Part shown: piece after piece, positions 11,749 through 19,547 of the stretch
How positions within the stretch are numbered: position 1 is the first letter of the stretch
Layout of the letters: each line of letters opens with the position of its first letter
DNA from: a virus
Virus record (IMG/VR): IMGVR_UViG_3300036857_000207
Location: 1 to 33,145 of that record
Strand: one strand, 5' to 3'
Length of the DNA: 33,145 nt
The notes under the pieces: model-generated
Told to the model about the DNA's origin: nothing
What the model saw: the letters and a program-made list of their open reading frames with translations, nothing else
The model's database searches: none
Position numbers and translations under genes: made by a program

Positions 11749-11951
11749 CCCGCGACGAGCTCGCCGGCCGGATCGACCGTGTCGAGGACGCGCTGTGCGA
11801 GCTTCGGGGCGACGTCGTCGAGCTGCGCGATCACGCGACCGCGTTCCCCGGCCGCGGGGCCGTCGCGCTCGAGCTCGAGCGTGCGGTCGACGCGATCGGC
11901 GTTGTGAGCCGGCTGCTCGCTCGCGCCTACCACGAGGCGAGCGAGCCGTGA
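11745..11951 (+). CDS. Small helical protein, unknown
   Basis: It encodes 68 residues, GTGA overlap. It begins VTRDELAGRIDRVEDALCELRGDVVELRDHA, an amphipathic helix or coiled coil, then ELERAVDAIGVVSRLLARAYHEA. It shares its first six residues (VTRDEL) and their codons with the next gene, perhaps from a duplicated translation start region. No function recognised. Confidence 0.65.
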   Translation: MTRDELAGRIDRVEDALCELRGDVVELRDHATAFPGRGAVALELERAVDAIGVVSRLLARAYHEASEP

Positions 11952-12385
11952 CCCGCGACGAGCTCGAGGCGATCGTCGAATGGTGGCGCCCGCGACTCGG
12001 CCTCGCCGGCTGGGAGCTCGAAGTGCGCTGGGAGGCCGCACCCGAGGACGGCGAGCACTTCGAGAACACGCCGACCTCGCGCGCTTACACCTGGCGCGCC
12101 CGCGACTACGACGAGGCGCGCGTCTACTTCAACCCCGCGATGATCGACGGTTGGTCGCGCCGGCAGGCGAACGCGCTCGCCGTGCACGAGCTGCTGCACC
12201 TAGTGACGCGCGAGGTCGAGCACGTGCTCGACCTCGCCGACGGGCAGCTTCACCGCGACGTCGACGAGCTGCTGACGCGCGCGCACCGGCACGCCGTCGA
12301 AGGCGCCGTCGACCGGCTCGCCTACCGGCTCGTCGACCTCGTCGACGAGCTCGGCAAGCTGCCGCCGGCGAAGAGGGCGACGTGA
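11948..12385 (+). CDS. Zinc metallopeptidase-like protein (HELLH), SprT-like
   Basis: It encodes 145 residues, GTGA overlap. LAVHELLHLVTREVEHVLDL holds HExxH (80-84) with a possible third ligand at Glu 88 or His 92. Before it, WELEVRWEAAPEDGE and ARVYFNPAMI are beta strands as in SprT-like and related small metallopeptidases, where the HExxH helix follows a three-strand sheet. Eukaryotic Spartan proteins of this fold cut DNA-protein crosslinks. Its place inside the recombination cluster makes a role on DNA-bound proteins conceivable but unproven. Confidence 0.75.
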   Translation: MTRDELEAIVEWWRPRLGLAGWELEVRWEAAPEDGEHFENTPTSRAYTWRARDYDEARVYFNPAMIDGWSRRQANALAVHELLHLVTREVEHVLDLADGQLHRDVDELLTRAHRHAVEGAVDRLAYRLVDLVDELGKLPPAKRAT

Positions 12386-12756
12386 GCGACGGCGGCTGGC
12401 GCGAGCTCGAGGCCGTCGCGCTCGAGGCGCAGGCCTCGGCGATCGACGTCGCGCTCGACGAGCTCGCCAACGTCGAAGAGCTGCTCGAGGCGCGCGGCCG
12501 CCGCGAGCTCGCCGGCGAGCTGCGGTCGCTCGTGTCAGGGCTGCGCGGCGAGGCCTCGAGCATTCGCGCCGACGCCGCCGAGCGGCGCACGCCGGCGAGC
12601 TCGCACGCGGCGCTACCGATGGCGTTCACGACGCGGCACGTGCGACGTCGACGAGACGACCCGCCGGCGCCCGAGCCGCGCCGGCCGACAACGGAAGGGG
12701 CCAACGATGACGGTCGTGCAATACGAAGCGCCGCCGCCGCTGCCGGCGACGACTGA
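12382..12756 (+). CDS. Small helical protein overlapping recT, unknown
   Basis: It encodes 124 residues, GTGA overlap; its last 50 nt overlap the recT start. Amphipathic helices (ELEAVALEAQASAIDVALDELANVEELLEARGRRELAGELRSLVSGL) are followed by a basic, Pro-rich disordered tail (RHVRRRRDDPPAPEPRRPTTEG). No motif recognised. The tail part over recT may be only a by-product of the overlap. Confidence 0.6.
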   Translation: MSDGGWRELEAVALEAQASAIDVALDELANVEELLEARGRRELAGELRSLVSGLRGEASSIRADAAERRTPASSHAALPMAFTTRHVRRRRDDPPAPEPRRPTTEGANDDGRAIRSAAAAAGDD

Positions 12757-14008
12757 GCTCGACGAGCAGCGAAGCGGGCCGGTCGGCCGCGTCGCGCGGC
12801 TGCGCGGCGCCGCCGAATATGCGAACTACGTCGCGAATACGGCGCTCGTGCCCGAGGCGCTGCGCGGCAAGGCCGACGAGGTCGCCGCCGTGATCCTCAC
12901 CGGCGAAGAGGTCGGCCTCGAGCCGATGGCCGCGCTGCGGTCGGTCGCGATGATCGCCGGCGTGCCTCACTTCCGGGCCGAGTCGCTGCGCGGGCTCGTC
13001 GTCTCGAGGGGGCACGAGCTCTGGGTCGAAGAGTCGACCGTCACGCGCGCGATCGTCGCCGGCCGGCGCGGCGGCTCTGACCGCGTCGGGCGCGTCACCT
13101 GGACGATGGACGACGCCAAGCGCGCGAACCTCGCCGGCAAACCGAACTGGCGCGCCTACCCGCGCGAGATGCTCGTCGCGCGCGCGACGGCCGCGCTCGT
13201 GCGGCAGATGTTCGCCGACGTCGTGCTAGGGCTCGTCGCCGCCGAAGAGCTCGACGAGTACGAGCTGAACGGGGCCGCGCCGCAGCTCGAGGCGGCGCCA
13301 CCCGAAGACGTCGAGAAGCCGAAGCCGGCCGCACGCACGCGCCGGCGGGCAGCTCGGCAGCCGGCGGCCGCGCCGGCGGCTTCCCCCCCGCCCGAGCCGG
13401 CGCGGCCGCCCGTCACGCCAACGCCGCCGCCCGACGAGCAGCCCGAGCCCGAAGGCCTCGCCGAGCTCGAGTCGACCGACGCGCAGCGCCGCCAGATCTT
13501 CGCGCTGTTCCGCGACGCCGGCCTCGCCGAGCGCGACGAGCAGGTCGCCTTCGTCGCCGAGGCGATCGGCCGCACGGTCGCCTCGCGCAGCGAGCTCAGC
13601 TTCGCCGAGGCCTCGACCGTGATCGACGCGCTGCGGGCCGCTGAGAAGCCGCAGGAGGGCGGCGAGCAGGCCGAGGACGAACCGCCCGCGCCGGAAGCGC
13701 CGAGCTCCGGAGCGCCGCCCGAGACACCGCCCGGGCTGCTCGTCGCCGAGGTCGTCGAGCGGCTCGTCGACGCCGCCCGCGTCACCGTCTCGCAGGTCTG
13801 GCGCGTCGTCGCGCAAGGCCGAGGCAAGACGGTCGCCGAGCTCGCCAGCGAGCTCGAGGGCTACGACGCCGAAGGGCTGCTGCGCGTCGCGCCGCTGATC
13901 GCCGCGCTCGCCGACGACGAGGCCGAGCAGCTCGGCGCGTGGCTCGTCGAGGTCGAGGCCTCGCCGCCGGCGCCGCAGGGACCGGGCGACCTGCCCGAGG
14001 GCTTCTGA
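12707..14008 (+). CDS. recT: RecT-family single-strand annealing protein with long C-terminal extension
   Basis: It encodes 433 residues; ATG 12707 follows GGAAGGGG (12691-12698). The RecT core is residues about 30-187: AVILTGEEVGLEPMAALRSVAMI, PHFRAESLRGLVVSRGHEL, TWTMDDAKRANLAGKPNWRAYPREMLVARATAALVRQMFADVVLGLVAAEEL. This is the hallmark order of actinophage RecT proteins. A Pro-rich basic linker (about 190-250), a second helical domain (about 255-312, STDAQRRQIFALFRDAGL...) and a third helical part (345-420) follow. It should anneal resected DNA ends made by the exonuclease at 10121. Confidence 0.9.
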   Translation: MTVVQYEAPPPLPATTELDEQRSGPVGRVARLRGAAEYANYVANTALVPEALRGKADEVAAVILTGEEVGLEPMAALRSVAMIAGVPHFRAESLRGLVVSRGHELWVEESTVTRAIVAGRRGGSDRVGRVTWTMDDAKRANLAGKPNWRAYPREMLVARATAALVRQMFADVVLGLVAAEELDEYELNGAAPQLEAAPPEDVEKPKPAARTRRRAARQPAAAPAASPPPEPARPPVTPTPPPDEQPEPEGLAELESTDAQRRQIFALFRDAGLAERDEQVAFVAEAIGRTVASRSELSFAEASTVIDALRAAEKPQEGGEQAEDEPPAPEAPSSGAPPETPPGLLVAEVVERLVDAARVTVSQVWRVVAQGRGKTVAELASELEGYDAEGLLRVAPLIAALADDEAEQLGAWLVEVEASPPAPQGPGDLPEGF

Positions 14009-14664
14009 TGGCCGCCGGCATGCCCGAGGATTTCGGGCGCCACTACCGCGACGCGATGCTCGTGCCCGGGCGCACGGCCGCCGCGCTGCGGCTCGGCTGG
14101 ACGCTGATCGACCTCGCCTACACGCAACATTCGACGACGGTCGTCGCCGGCTATCGGTACCTCGAGCACGAGACGCACCTGCAACGGCGATCGCTGCAGC
14201 GCGCGCGCGACGAGCTCGTCGACGCCGGGACGCTCGTCGTTACCTCACCGCAACCGGGCGCCCACGGGCGCACCCGATGGCGGCTCGTGCTGCCCGACGA
14301 CCCGGGCGCCCACGGGCGCCCACCTAGCGTGAACGGCGCCGAGCTCGAGCCGGGCGCCCACGGGCGCCCACCCGAACCGAGCGCTGCACGGCGCCCGAAT
14401 CCGTTCCTCGAGGGTGGGCGCTGGACCGGGCGCGCGATCGGGCGCGCTAGCGCGCCCACGGGTCCGGGTCCGGAAAAGCCTGCTCCTGCTCCTGCTCCTG
14501 GTCCTGAAGGGGCCTCGCGCGCGCGCGCGCGCGACGGCGACCTCGAGCTGCACGTCGACGGAGCGGGAGCGGGAGCAGGCGAATCGAAACAACCGACAGA
14601 GCTCGAGCCGATCGCCGCGCTGCTGCTCGGCGCGCTGCCGGCGCGCACCGAGGCGACGCCGTGA
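14008..14664 (+). CDS. Replication-initiator-like winged-helix protein with internal iterons
   Basis: It encodes 218 residues, TGATG overlap with recT. The N-terminal about 85 residues (AALRLGWTLIDLAYTQHSTTVVAGYRYLEHETHLQRRSLQRARDELVDAGTLVV) form a helix-turn-helix plus wing, as in phage replication initiators and DnaD/O-type proteins. The middle has three PGAHGRP peptides encoded by the 48-bp-spaced DNA repeats; the rest is Pro/Ala-rich and probably disordered. As in lambda O, DNA repeats lie inside the initiator gene, which suggests that this is the origin. No AAA or helicase motif is present. Confidence 0.7.
   Translation: MAAGMPEDFGRHYRDAMLVPGRTAAALRLGWTLIDLAYTQHSTTVVAGYRYLEHETHLQRRSLQRARDELVDAGTLVVTSPQPGAHGRTRWRLVLPDDPGAHGRPPSVNGAELEPGAHGRPPEPSAARRPNPFLEGGRWTGRAIGRASAPTGPGPEKPAPAPAPGPEGASRARARDGDLELHVDGAGAGAGESKQPTELEPIAALLLGALPARTEATP
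14254..14373. repeat. Three 48-bp-spaced iterons, candidate replication origin
   Basis: Copies start at 14254, 14302 and 14350, exactly 48 bp apart. Each is about 22 bp and contains CGGGCGCCCA twice in tandem (perfect in copies 2 and 3). GGGCGCCC is a palindrome. A degenerate fourth element lies near 14423-14466, followed by TGCTCC triplets. The layout inside an initiator-like gene parallels iteron origins of lambdoid phages, though a clear AT-rich unwinding region is absent. Confidence 0.6.
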
Positions 14665-15332
14665 CGCACTGGCTCGACGACCCGCAGCCCGAGCTCGGCG
14701 ACGAGCCGACCGAGCGCGACGTGCACGTGTGGACGATCCTGCGCGACCGAGCGATACGCGACTTCGGCGGCAAGGCGCCGCGCGCCGCCGACGAGCAGGC
14801 CGTGCTCAACGTGTGGCTTCGGCAGCCGCAGCTCGTCGAGCGCGCCGTCGAGTCGATCGCCGCCGCGCACGCGTCGGGCCGGATCACCTGGCCGTGGTCG
14901 GCGCTGCGCGGCCGCGTCGAGAAGGAGACGACGCCGGTGCGCGAGGCCGTCGTCGTCGGCGCCGACGAGCGCGTCGGCCGCAGCGCGCGCGCCGAGCGAT
15001 GGCTGCGCATCGCCGGCTTTCACCTAGTGACCGAGGCGCAGGTCGTCGACGAGCTCTTCGGTCGCGGCGGCACGCTCGAGCCGTTCGCCGGCGACGCCGA
15101 GCTCGAGCTGCGCATGCTCGAGCTGTGGCGATCGCTCGAGCCAGTCCGCGAGCAGGTCGAGCGGGAGGCGCTCGAGCGGGCCCGCCGCGCGATCGAGGTC
15201 GAGCAGCGCCGGCACGAGCTCGAGCAGCAGGCGGCCGCCGAGCGGCAGGCGCAGCGCGACGCCGCGCGTGCCGAGCTCGCCGCCGCGAACGGCGCCGGCG
15301 GGAATCCCTTCCTCGACGGGTCGCTCGAGTGA
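14661..15332 (+). CDS. Helical protein after the initiator gene, possible helicase-loader or primosomal role
   Basis: It encodes 223 residues, GTGA overlap. N-terminal part (DVHVWTILRDRAIRDFGGKAPRAADEQAVLNVWLRQPQLVERAVESIAAAHASGRITWPWSALRGRV) is globular and helical. The C-terminal 100 residues are a long charged coiled coil (VEREALERARRAIEVEQRRHELEQQAAAERQAQRD). There is no Walker motif, so it is not a DnaC-type ATPase. Position suggests a replication accessory role; no family recognised. Confidence 0.7.
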   Translation: MTHWLDDPQPELGDEPTERDVHVWTILRDRAIRDFGGKAPRAADEQAVLNVWLRQPQLVERAVESIAAAHASGRITWPWSALRGRVEKETTPVREAVVVGADERVGRSARAERWLRIAGFHLVTEAQVVDELFGRGGTLEPFAGDAELELRMLELWRSLEPVREQVEREALERARRAIEVEQRRHELEQQAAAERQAQRDAARAELAAANGAGGNPFLDGSLE

Positions 15333-15538
15333 ACGGGCCGCCGAACCTCGACACGGTCGAGGGTCGCCGCTTCCTGCTCGCCGCCCGCTGCGCGCAAGCG
15401 CGGCTGCTCGTCGAGCTGCTCCGACCCGACACGACCGACGAGGACGAGCTCGCCGCGCTCGACGCGGTCGCCGGCGCCTGCACGCTCGTCGCCGTCGTCG
15501 GCGAGCGGGGCGACTGGTCGAACGAGGCCGGCGAGTGA
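15329..15538 (+). CDS. Small early protein, unknown
   Basis: It encodes 69 residues, GTGA overlap. It starts VNGPPNLDTVEGRRFLLAARCAQARLLVELLRPDTTDEDELAALDAV and ends in an acidic tail; two or three helices. No motif recognised. Its stop overlaps the start of the next gene. Confidence 0.6.
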   Translation: MNGPPNLDTVEGRRFLLAARCAQARLLVELLRPDTTDEDELAALDAVAGACTLVAVVGERGDWSNEAGE

Positions 15539-15783
15539 ACACGCTCGCGAAGCGGCGCGTGCTGCGCGCTGAGCTGCGCGCGCAGGCGGCCGAGGTCGAG
15601 CAGGTCGTGCGCGACGTCGGCCGCTGGATCGCACACACCGACGCCGTGCTCGATCGCGTCTTCGAGCTCGAGCTCGACCCGTGCTGGTCGACGCTCGTCG
15701 ACGCGCGCCGCGTCGCGGCCGGCCGGCAGCTCGAGCTCGTCGAGACGGCGCGCGAGCTGCGCGCCGAGGCGGCGTCGACGTGA
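15535..15783 (+). CDS. Small helical early protein, unknown
   Basis: It encodes 82 residues, GTGA overlap. Long amphipathic helices (LAKRRVLRAELRAQAAEVEQVVRDVGRWIAH and DARRVAAGRQLELVETARELRAEA) point to a helical hairpin or coiled-coil dimer. A single Cys, no metal site. It lies directly before rusA and may be a small partner of a DNA-processing protein; no evidence beyond place. Confidence 0.62.
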   Translation: MNTLAKRRVLRAELRAQAAEVEQVVRDVGRWIAHTDAVLDRVFELELDPCWSTLVDARRVAAGRQLELVETARELRAEAAST

Positions 15784-16268
15784 GCTCGCGCGTCGACTTC
15801 GTCGTGCTCGGCGAGCCGCAGCCGCAGGGCTCCAAGACCGTCGTGCAACAGCGCGGCCGCCGCCCCCGGGTGATCGAGGACAACCCCGACACGGCGCCGT
15901 GGCGTGAGCGGGTCGAGCGCGCCGCCCGCGAGGCGATGGCCGGCCGGCCGCTGCGCGACGGGCCGCTGCGGCTGACCGCGACGTTCGTGTTCCGCCGGCC
16001 GGCGACGCACTACGGCACCGGCCGCAACAGCGGGCTGCTGAAGCCGAGCGCGCCGATCTACGTCCGCACCCGGCCCGACGTCGACAAGCTGGTGCGCGCG
16101 GTCGGCGACGCGCTCGCCGGGACCGTCTGCCGTGACGACGCGCGGGTCGTGATCGTGCACGCGGAGAAGCACTACGGCGAGGAGGCCTGCGCGCACCTGG
16201 TCGTCGAGGAGCTCACGCTCGAGGACGACCGCGCGGCGCCGGCCGAGCTCGAGGACGGCGCGCCGTGA
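15780..16268 (+). CDS. rusA: RusA-family Holliday-junction resolvase
   Basis: It encodes 162 residues, GTGA overlap. The start (VDFVVLGEPQPQGSKTVV) is the RusA first strand. RTRPDVDKLVRAVGDALAG holds Asp 100 and Asp 102 with Lys 103 and Asp 110, and VCRDDARVVIVHAEKHY holds Asp 119 and Asp 120 with Lys 130; these match the acidic metal-binding set of RusA (Asp-x-Asp-Lys ... Asp). It cuts four-way junctions formed during recombination-dependent replication, and probably clears branched DNA before packaging. Length is about 40 residues more than E. coli RusA, mainly at the C-terminus. Confidence 0.88.
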   Translation: MSSRVDFVVLGEPQPQGSKTVVQQRGRRPRVIEDNPDTAPWRERVERAAREAMAGRPLRDGPLRLTATFVFRRPATHYGTGRNSGLLKPSAPIYVRTRPDVDKLVRAVGDALAGTVCRDDARVVIVHAEKHYGEEACAHLVVEELTLEDDRAAPAELEDGAP

Positions 16269-16321
16269 CAGCTCGCGTCACACTCCTGACCACCGACCAC
16301 CGACGAAGGGAGCCACATCCG

Positions 16322-16567
16322 ATGGACACGAGGACGCTGGAGATGATGGAGCTCGAGGAGATGCAGCGCCGTATCGACGCCGACCCGGGCGAGGCGGATC
16401 ACCTCGTCGAGGTGAGCGGCGCGCCCGCGGCGCTCGCCGAGCTGCGCGACACGGTGGCCGCTCGCATGCGCGAGATCACCGAGCCCGAGCCCGACGACGA
16501 GCCCGAACCGACCGAGCCGGACCCGGCCGGTGACGACGGCGACGAGGACGGCGACCCGACCGAGTGA
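16322..16567 (+). CDS. Small acidic protein before the HNH gene, unknown
   Basis: It encodes 81 residues from ATG at 16322, after an AAGGGAG site. A GTG at 16265 with GTGA overlap would give 100 residues; the ribosome site favours 16322. Helices with Met/Glu (RTLEMMELEEMQRRIDADPGEADHLVEV, LAELRDTVAARMREI) precede a long acidic tail (EPEPDDEPEPTEPDPAGDD...). Possibly a DNA-mimic-like or chaperone-type tail, but no family seen. Confidence 0.65.
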   Translation: MDTRTLEMMELEEMQRRIDADPGEADHLVEVSGAPAALAELRDTVAARMREITEPEPDDEPEPTEPDPAGDDGDEDGDPTE

Positions 16568-16986
16568 CCAGGGCGCGCACCGTGTGCGCCGAACCGCGCT
16601 GCCCGCGGCCGGCGGTGCGGCAGGGCCGATGCGACCTGCACGCGCCGCCGTCGTGGGCGGGTAACCGCGAGCGGCGCGAGCGGGTCGGGCTCGCGGTCCC
16701 GCCGAGCAGACGCCGGCAGGTGCGCGCCGCCGCCGGCCACCGCTGCGCCAGCTGCGGTAGGGCGGTCGCGGCGGGCGAGGGCGCGGTCGACCACGTCCGC
16801 GCCGGCGACCCGACGAGCGAGCTGCAGCTCCTCTGCACTGACTGCCACGGCGCGAAGACGATCGCGGATCTCGTCGCGATGCGTCGCGCGCGCGCGGTGG
16901 GTGGGGGAAGCCCCCCTCGACGCGATGCTTCGACCCCGGCGGGGGCTGTCGCTCGCGGTGTGTACGGCCACGAGGACGCGCCGTAG
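16564..16986 (+). CDS. HNH endonuclease next to the terminase genes
   Basis: It encodes 140 residues, GTGA overlap. N-terminal zinc-like cluster CAEPRCPRPAVRQGRCDLH (about 8-26). The HNH core follows: HRCASCGRAV (Cys 61, Cys 64), GAVDHVRAGDP (Asp 76, His 77), LQLLCTDCHGAKT (Cys 91, Cys 94, His 95, Lys 98). HNH genes directly before TerS are common in cos-packaging siphoviruses such as HK97, where HNH protein with TerL and TerS cuts cos. So this phage may use cohesive ends; no cos site could be identified from sequence. Confidence 0.88.
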   Translation: MTRARTVCAEPRCPRPAVRQGRCDLHAPPSWAGNRERRERVGLAVPPSRRRQVRAAAGHRCASCGRAVAAGEGAVDHVRAGDPTSELQLLCTDCHGAKTIADLVAMRRARAVGGGSPPRRDASTPAGAVARGVYGHEDAP

Positions 16987-16994
16987 GCCGGGCG

Positions 16995-17474
16995 GTGCCT
17001 GCGTCGACGCCGCCGAAGCCGCCCGGGCAGCGCCGCCGGCGCAACCTGGGCCAGTCGCAGTGGCGGACGTTCGCTGCGGAGGGCCGGCCGGGCCGGGTGC
17101 CGCCATTGCCGGCGAGGCGGCCGGGCTGGTCGGCCTCGACGCGGGCGTGGTGGCGGCGGATGTGGCGGGCGCCGATGGCGGCCGCGTATCTCGAGGCCGA
17201 CCTGGGCGCGCTGCATCGGCTCGCGGAGCTCGTCGAGCGGCAGTCGCGTGGCGAGCTGGCGGTCTCGGGGCTGGCGGCGATGCAGCAGCTCGAGGATCGG
17301 TTCGGGTTGTCGCCGCGGTCGCGACAGCTGTTGCAGTGGCAGGTGCTGGGGCGTGGGGAGCTGGAGCGGCCGGCGCCGGCCGCGGCTCCGCGGTCGGGCT
17401 CGTCGAACGTGCGGCGTCTGCGGGCCGTCGACCCGAAGGGCGAGACTCCGCCCGATGCCGTGGCGCGGTCCTAG
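16995..17474 (+). CDS. terS: Terminase small subunit
   Basis: It encodes 159 residues from GTG at 16995, 8 nt after the HNH stop; no clear ribosome site. A basic, Pro-rich start (PPKPPGQRRRRNLG) is followed by the TerS-type helical part: WSASTRAWWRRMWRAPMAAAYLEADLGALHRLAELVERQSRGELAVSGLAAMQQLEDRFGLSPRSRQLLQWQV. W-W and D-L spacing and the LSPRSRQLL motif are usual in actinophage small subunits. It selects phage DNA for packaging. The last 20 nt overlap the terL start. Confidence 0.85.
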   Translation: MPASTPPKPPGQRRRRNLGQSQWRTFAAEGRPGRVPPLPARRPGWSASTRAWWRRMWRAPMAAAYLEADLGALHRLAELVERQSRGELAVSGLAAMQQLEDRFGLSPRSRQLLQWQVLGRGELERPAPAAAPRSGSSNVRRLRAVDPKGETPPDAVARS

Positions 17475-19020
17475 CTTCCCGGGCGAGTTCCCGACGCTCG
17501 GCTACCTCGTCGCCGAGCTGATCCAGGAGCGGTGCGTGATCCCGGACGGCGATCACGCCGGCGAGCCGTATGTGCTCACGAACGAGATGCTGCGGTTCCT
17601 GCTCTGGCACTACCGGCTCGACCCGTCGACCGGCCGCTTCGCCTACAGCCGAGGGTCGCAGCTCGTGCGGCCGCAGAAGTGGGGCAAGGCGCCGTTCGCG
17701 GCCGCGGTCGTGTGCGCGGAGGTCGACCCGGACGGCCCGGTCGTGTTCGACGGCTGGGACGCGAGGGGTGAGCCGGTGGGGCGGCCGTGGGCGACGCCGT
17801 GGGTGCAGGTCGCGGCCGGCTCCGAGGATCAGACCGACAACGTGTGGCGTGCGCTGGTGCCGATGATCGAGCTCGGCCCGCTCGGCGGCGTGCTCGTCGA
17901 CACCGGGGAGACGCGGATCAACCTGCCGGGCGGCGGCCGCGTCGAGCCGGTCACCTCGTCGGCGCTTTCACGGCTCGGTCAGCGGATCGTGCTCGCGGTG
18001 CAGGACCAGACCGAAAGCTGGACGGCCCGCAACGGCGGCCGCGCGCTCGCCGACACTCAGAGGCGCAACCTGGCCGGAATGGGCGGCCGCTTCCTCGAGA
18101 CGACCAACGCGTGGGACCCGACCGAGGAGAGCGTGGCACAGGCGACCGCCGAGTCCGGGGAGCCAGGCGTCTACCTCGACGACGTCGACGCCGGGGCCGG
18201 GTCGGTGCACAACAAGCGGGAGCGGCGGCGGATGCTGCGCAAGGTCTACGGCGACTCGTGGTGGGTCGACCTCGACCGCGTCGACGTCGAGATCGCCGCG
18301 CTGCTCGAGCGGGACCCGGCGCAGGCCGAGCGCTACTTCCTCAACCGCAAGCGGGCCGTCGCCGGCGCCGCGTTCGAGGGCGAGCGCTGGGACGCGCTCG
18401 CCGACCGCGAGCACGAGGTCGAGCAGGGGGCGCTGGTCGTGGTGGGCTGCGACGGCGCCCGCTTCGTCGACGCGCTCGGCCTGGTCGCGGTCGAGGTCGA
18501 GAGCGGCTTCACGTGGCCGCTCGGGATCTGGGAACGGCCCGGCTCAGCCGCCGACGACTACGAGCATCCGGCCGACGAGGTCGACGGGGCGCTGCAGGAT
18601 GCGTTCGAACGGTTCGAGGTGTGGCGGGTCTACATCGACCCGCAGTGGATCGATCATCTCGTCGACCGCTGGCGCGGCCGCTGGGGCGACGACCGCGTGT
18701 ATGCCTGGTATACGAACCGGCCGCGGCCGACCGCGTGGGCCGTGCGCAGCTTCGCGGCCGCGATCGCGGCCGGGGATCTCTCCCACGACGGCGACGAGGA
18801 GCTGGCCCGGCATGTGAAGAACGCGCGCCGGCGGCCCGTGAACGTGTACGACGACGAGCACCGCCGGCTGCACACGATCGGGAAGGAGCGGCCTGACTCG
18901 CCGCGGAAGATCGACGGGGCGATGGCCGCGGTGCTCGCGTGGGAGGCACGCGGCGACGCGATCGCCGCCGGCGCCCAGCGTCGCGTCGACGAGGAGCCGG
19001 CGCAGCTGCTCGTGTTCTAG
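17455..19020 (+). CDS. terL: Terminase large subunit
   Basis: It encodes 521 residues from ATG at 17455, supported by the family start PWRGPSFPGEFPTLGYLVAEL. The ATPase part has RPQKWGKAPFAAAVV (about 72-86) as the deviant Walker A of this group, and VLAVQDQTESW as the likely Walker B region. The nuclease part has VVGCDGARFVDALGL and VYIDPQWIDHLVDRW with Asp residues of an RNase-H-like fold. It drives and cuts DNA during packaging. Its 3' end overlaps the minus-strand gene by 4 nt, tail to tail. Confidence 0.95.
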   Translation: MPWRGPSFPGEFPTLGYLVAELIQERCVIPDGDHAGEPYVLTNEMLRFLLWHYRLDPSTGRFAYSRGSQLVRPQKWGKAPFAAAVVCAEVDPDGPVVFDGWDARGEPVGRPWATPWVQVAAGSEDQTDNVWRALVPMIELGPLGGVLVDTGETRINLPGGGRVEPVTSSALSRLGQRIVLAVQDQTESWTARNGGRALADTQRRNLAGMGGRFLETTNAWDPTEESVAQATAESGEPGVYLDDVDAGAGSVHNKRERRRMLRKVYGDSWWVDLDRVDVEIAALLERDPAQAERYFLNRKRAVAGAAFEGERWDALADREHEVEQGALVVVGCDGARFVDALGLVAVEVESGFTWPLGIWERPGSAADDYEHPADEVDGALQDAFERFEVWRVYIDPQWIDHLVDRWRGRWGDDRVYAWYTNRPRPTAWAVRSFAAAIAAGDLSHDGDEELARHVKNARRRPVNVYDDEHRRLHTIGKERPDSPRKIDGAMAAVLAWEARGDAIAAGAQRRVDEEPAQLLVF

Positions 19021-19409
19021 CGGTATTGCACGGCGAGCGAGACTGTCCCCGACTTCTCGCTCGTCGCGTGCACGTCGACGGTGCACGTGGCGCCCGGGAT
19101 CGGCAGCGGCAGCGCAGCCGTCGCCTTCGCGGCGAGCCGATAGGTGCGCTTGCGCGAAGCCTCGTTGTCTCCTCGCTTGCACTCGACCTCAACTTCCGTC
19201 GTCGTGGGCGACGTCCCGGTCGAGCTGAGCCGCAGCCCGTGCACGTCGAGCATCTTCGCGCTGATCGTGAAGAACATGTAGACGTAGTCGCCGGTGTCGC
19301 GGTCCTGGCCGACCGTGGCGGTGCGCCAGCCCGGGGCGGCGCCGGCCGGTGCGGCGAGAGCTGCGAGCGCGGCCGTGAGCGCGAGCAGCGCAAAGGTCGT
19401 TCTGATCAT
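19017..19409 (-). CDS. Secreted protein with signal peptide, probable moron
   Basis: It encodes 130 residues; the ATG at 19409 follows AGAAGGAG on the minus strand, a strong site. The signal peptide is clear (MIRTTFALLALTAALAALAAPAGAA, cleavage near 25). The mature part is beta-rich with two Cys (VEVECKRGDN and GATCTVDV), and TVSLAVQYR at the end. It lies alone on the opposite strand between terL and portal, the place of morons that change the lysogen. It could alter the host surface or be exported; no family recognised. A TACGAT box lies about 90 nt upstream, a weak promoter candidate. Confidence 0.78.
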   Translation of the reverse strand: MIRTTFALLALTAALAALAAPAGAAPGWRTATVGQDRDTGDYVYMFFTISAKMLDVHGLRLSSTGTSPTTTEVEVECKRGDNEASRKRTYRLAAKATAALPLPIPGATCTVDVHATSEKSGTVSLAVQYR

Positions 19410-19547
19410 GGATAGGCTCCTTCTGCGGCCGGGCGCTTGCCCTCAGATCGGTGCGGGCGCTCGGCCTCGTCTTGAACGCGGGCGAATCGTAACCGGCCCC
19501 CGCGCGGCCTAGCCTGACTCGATCGGGTGATCTACTCTCGGGGCATC

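Noticed and set aside
17248-17454. Longer N-terminus of the terminase large subunit
   Set aside because: It would overlap TerS by over 200 bp; the family N-terminus PWRGP starts at ATG 17455.
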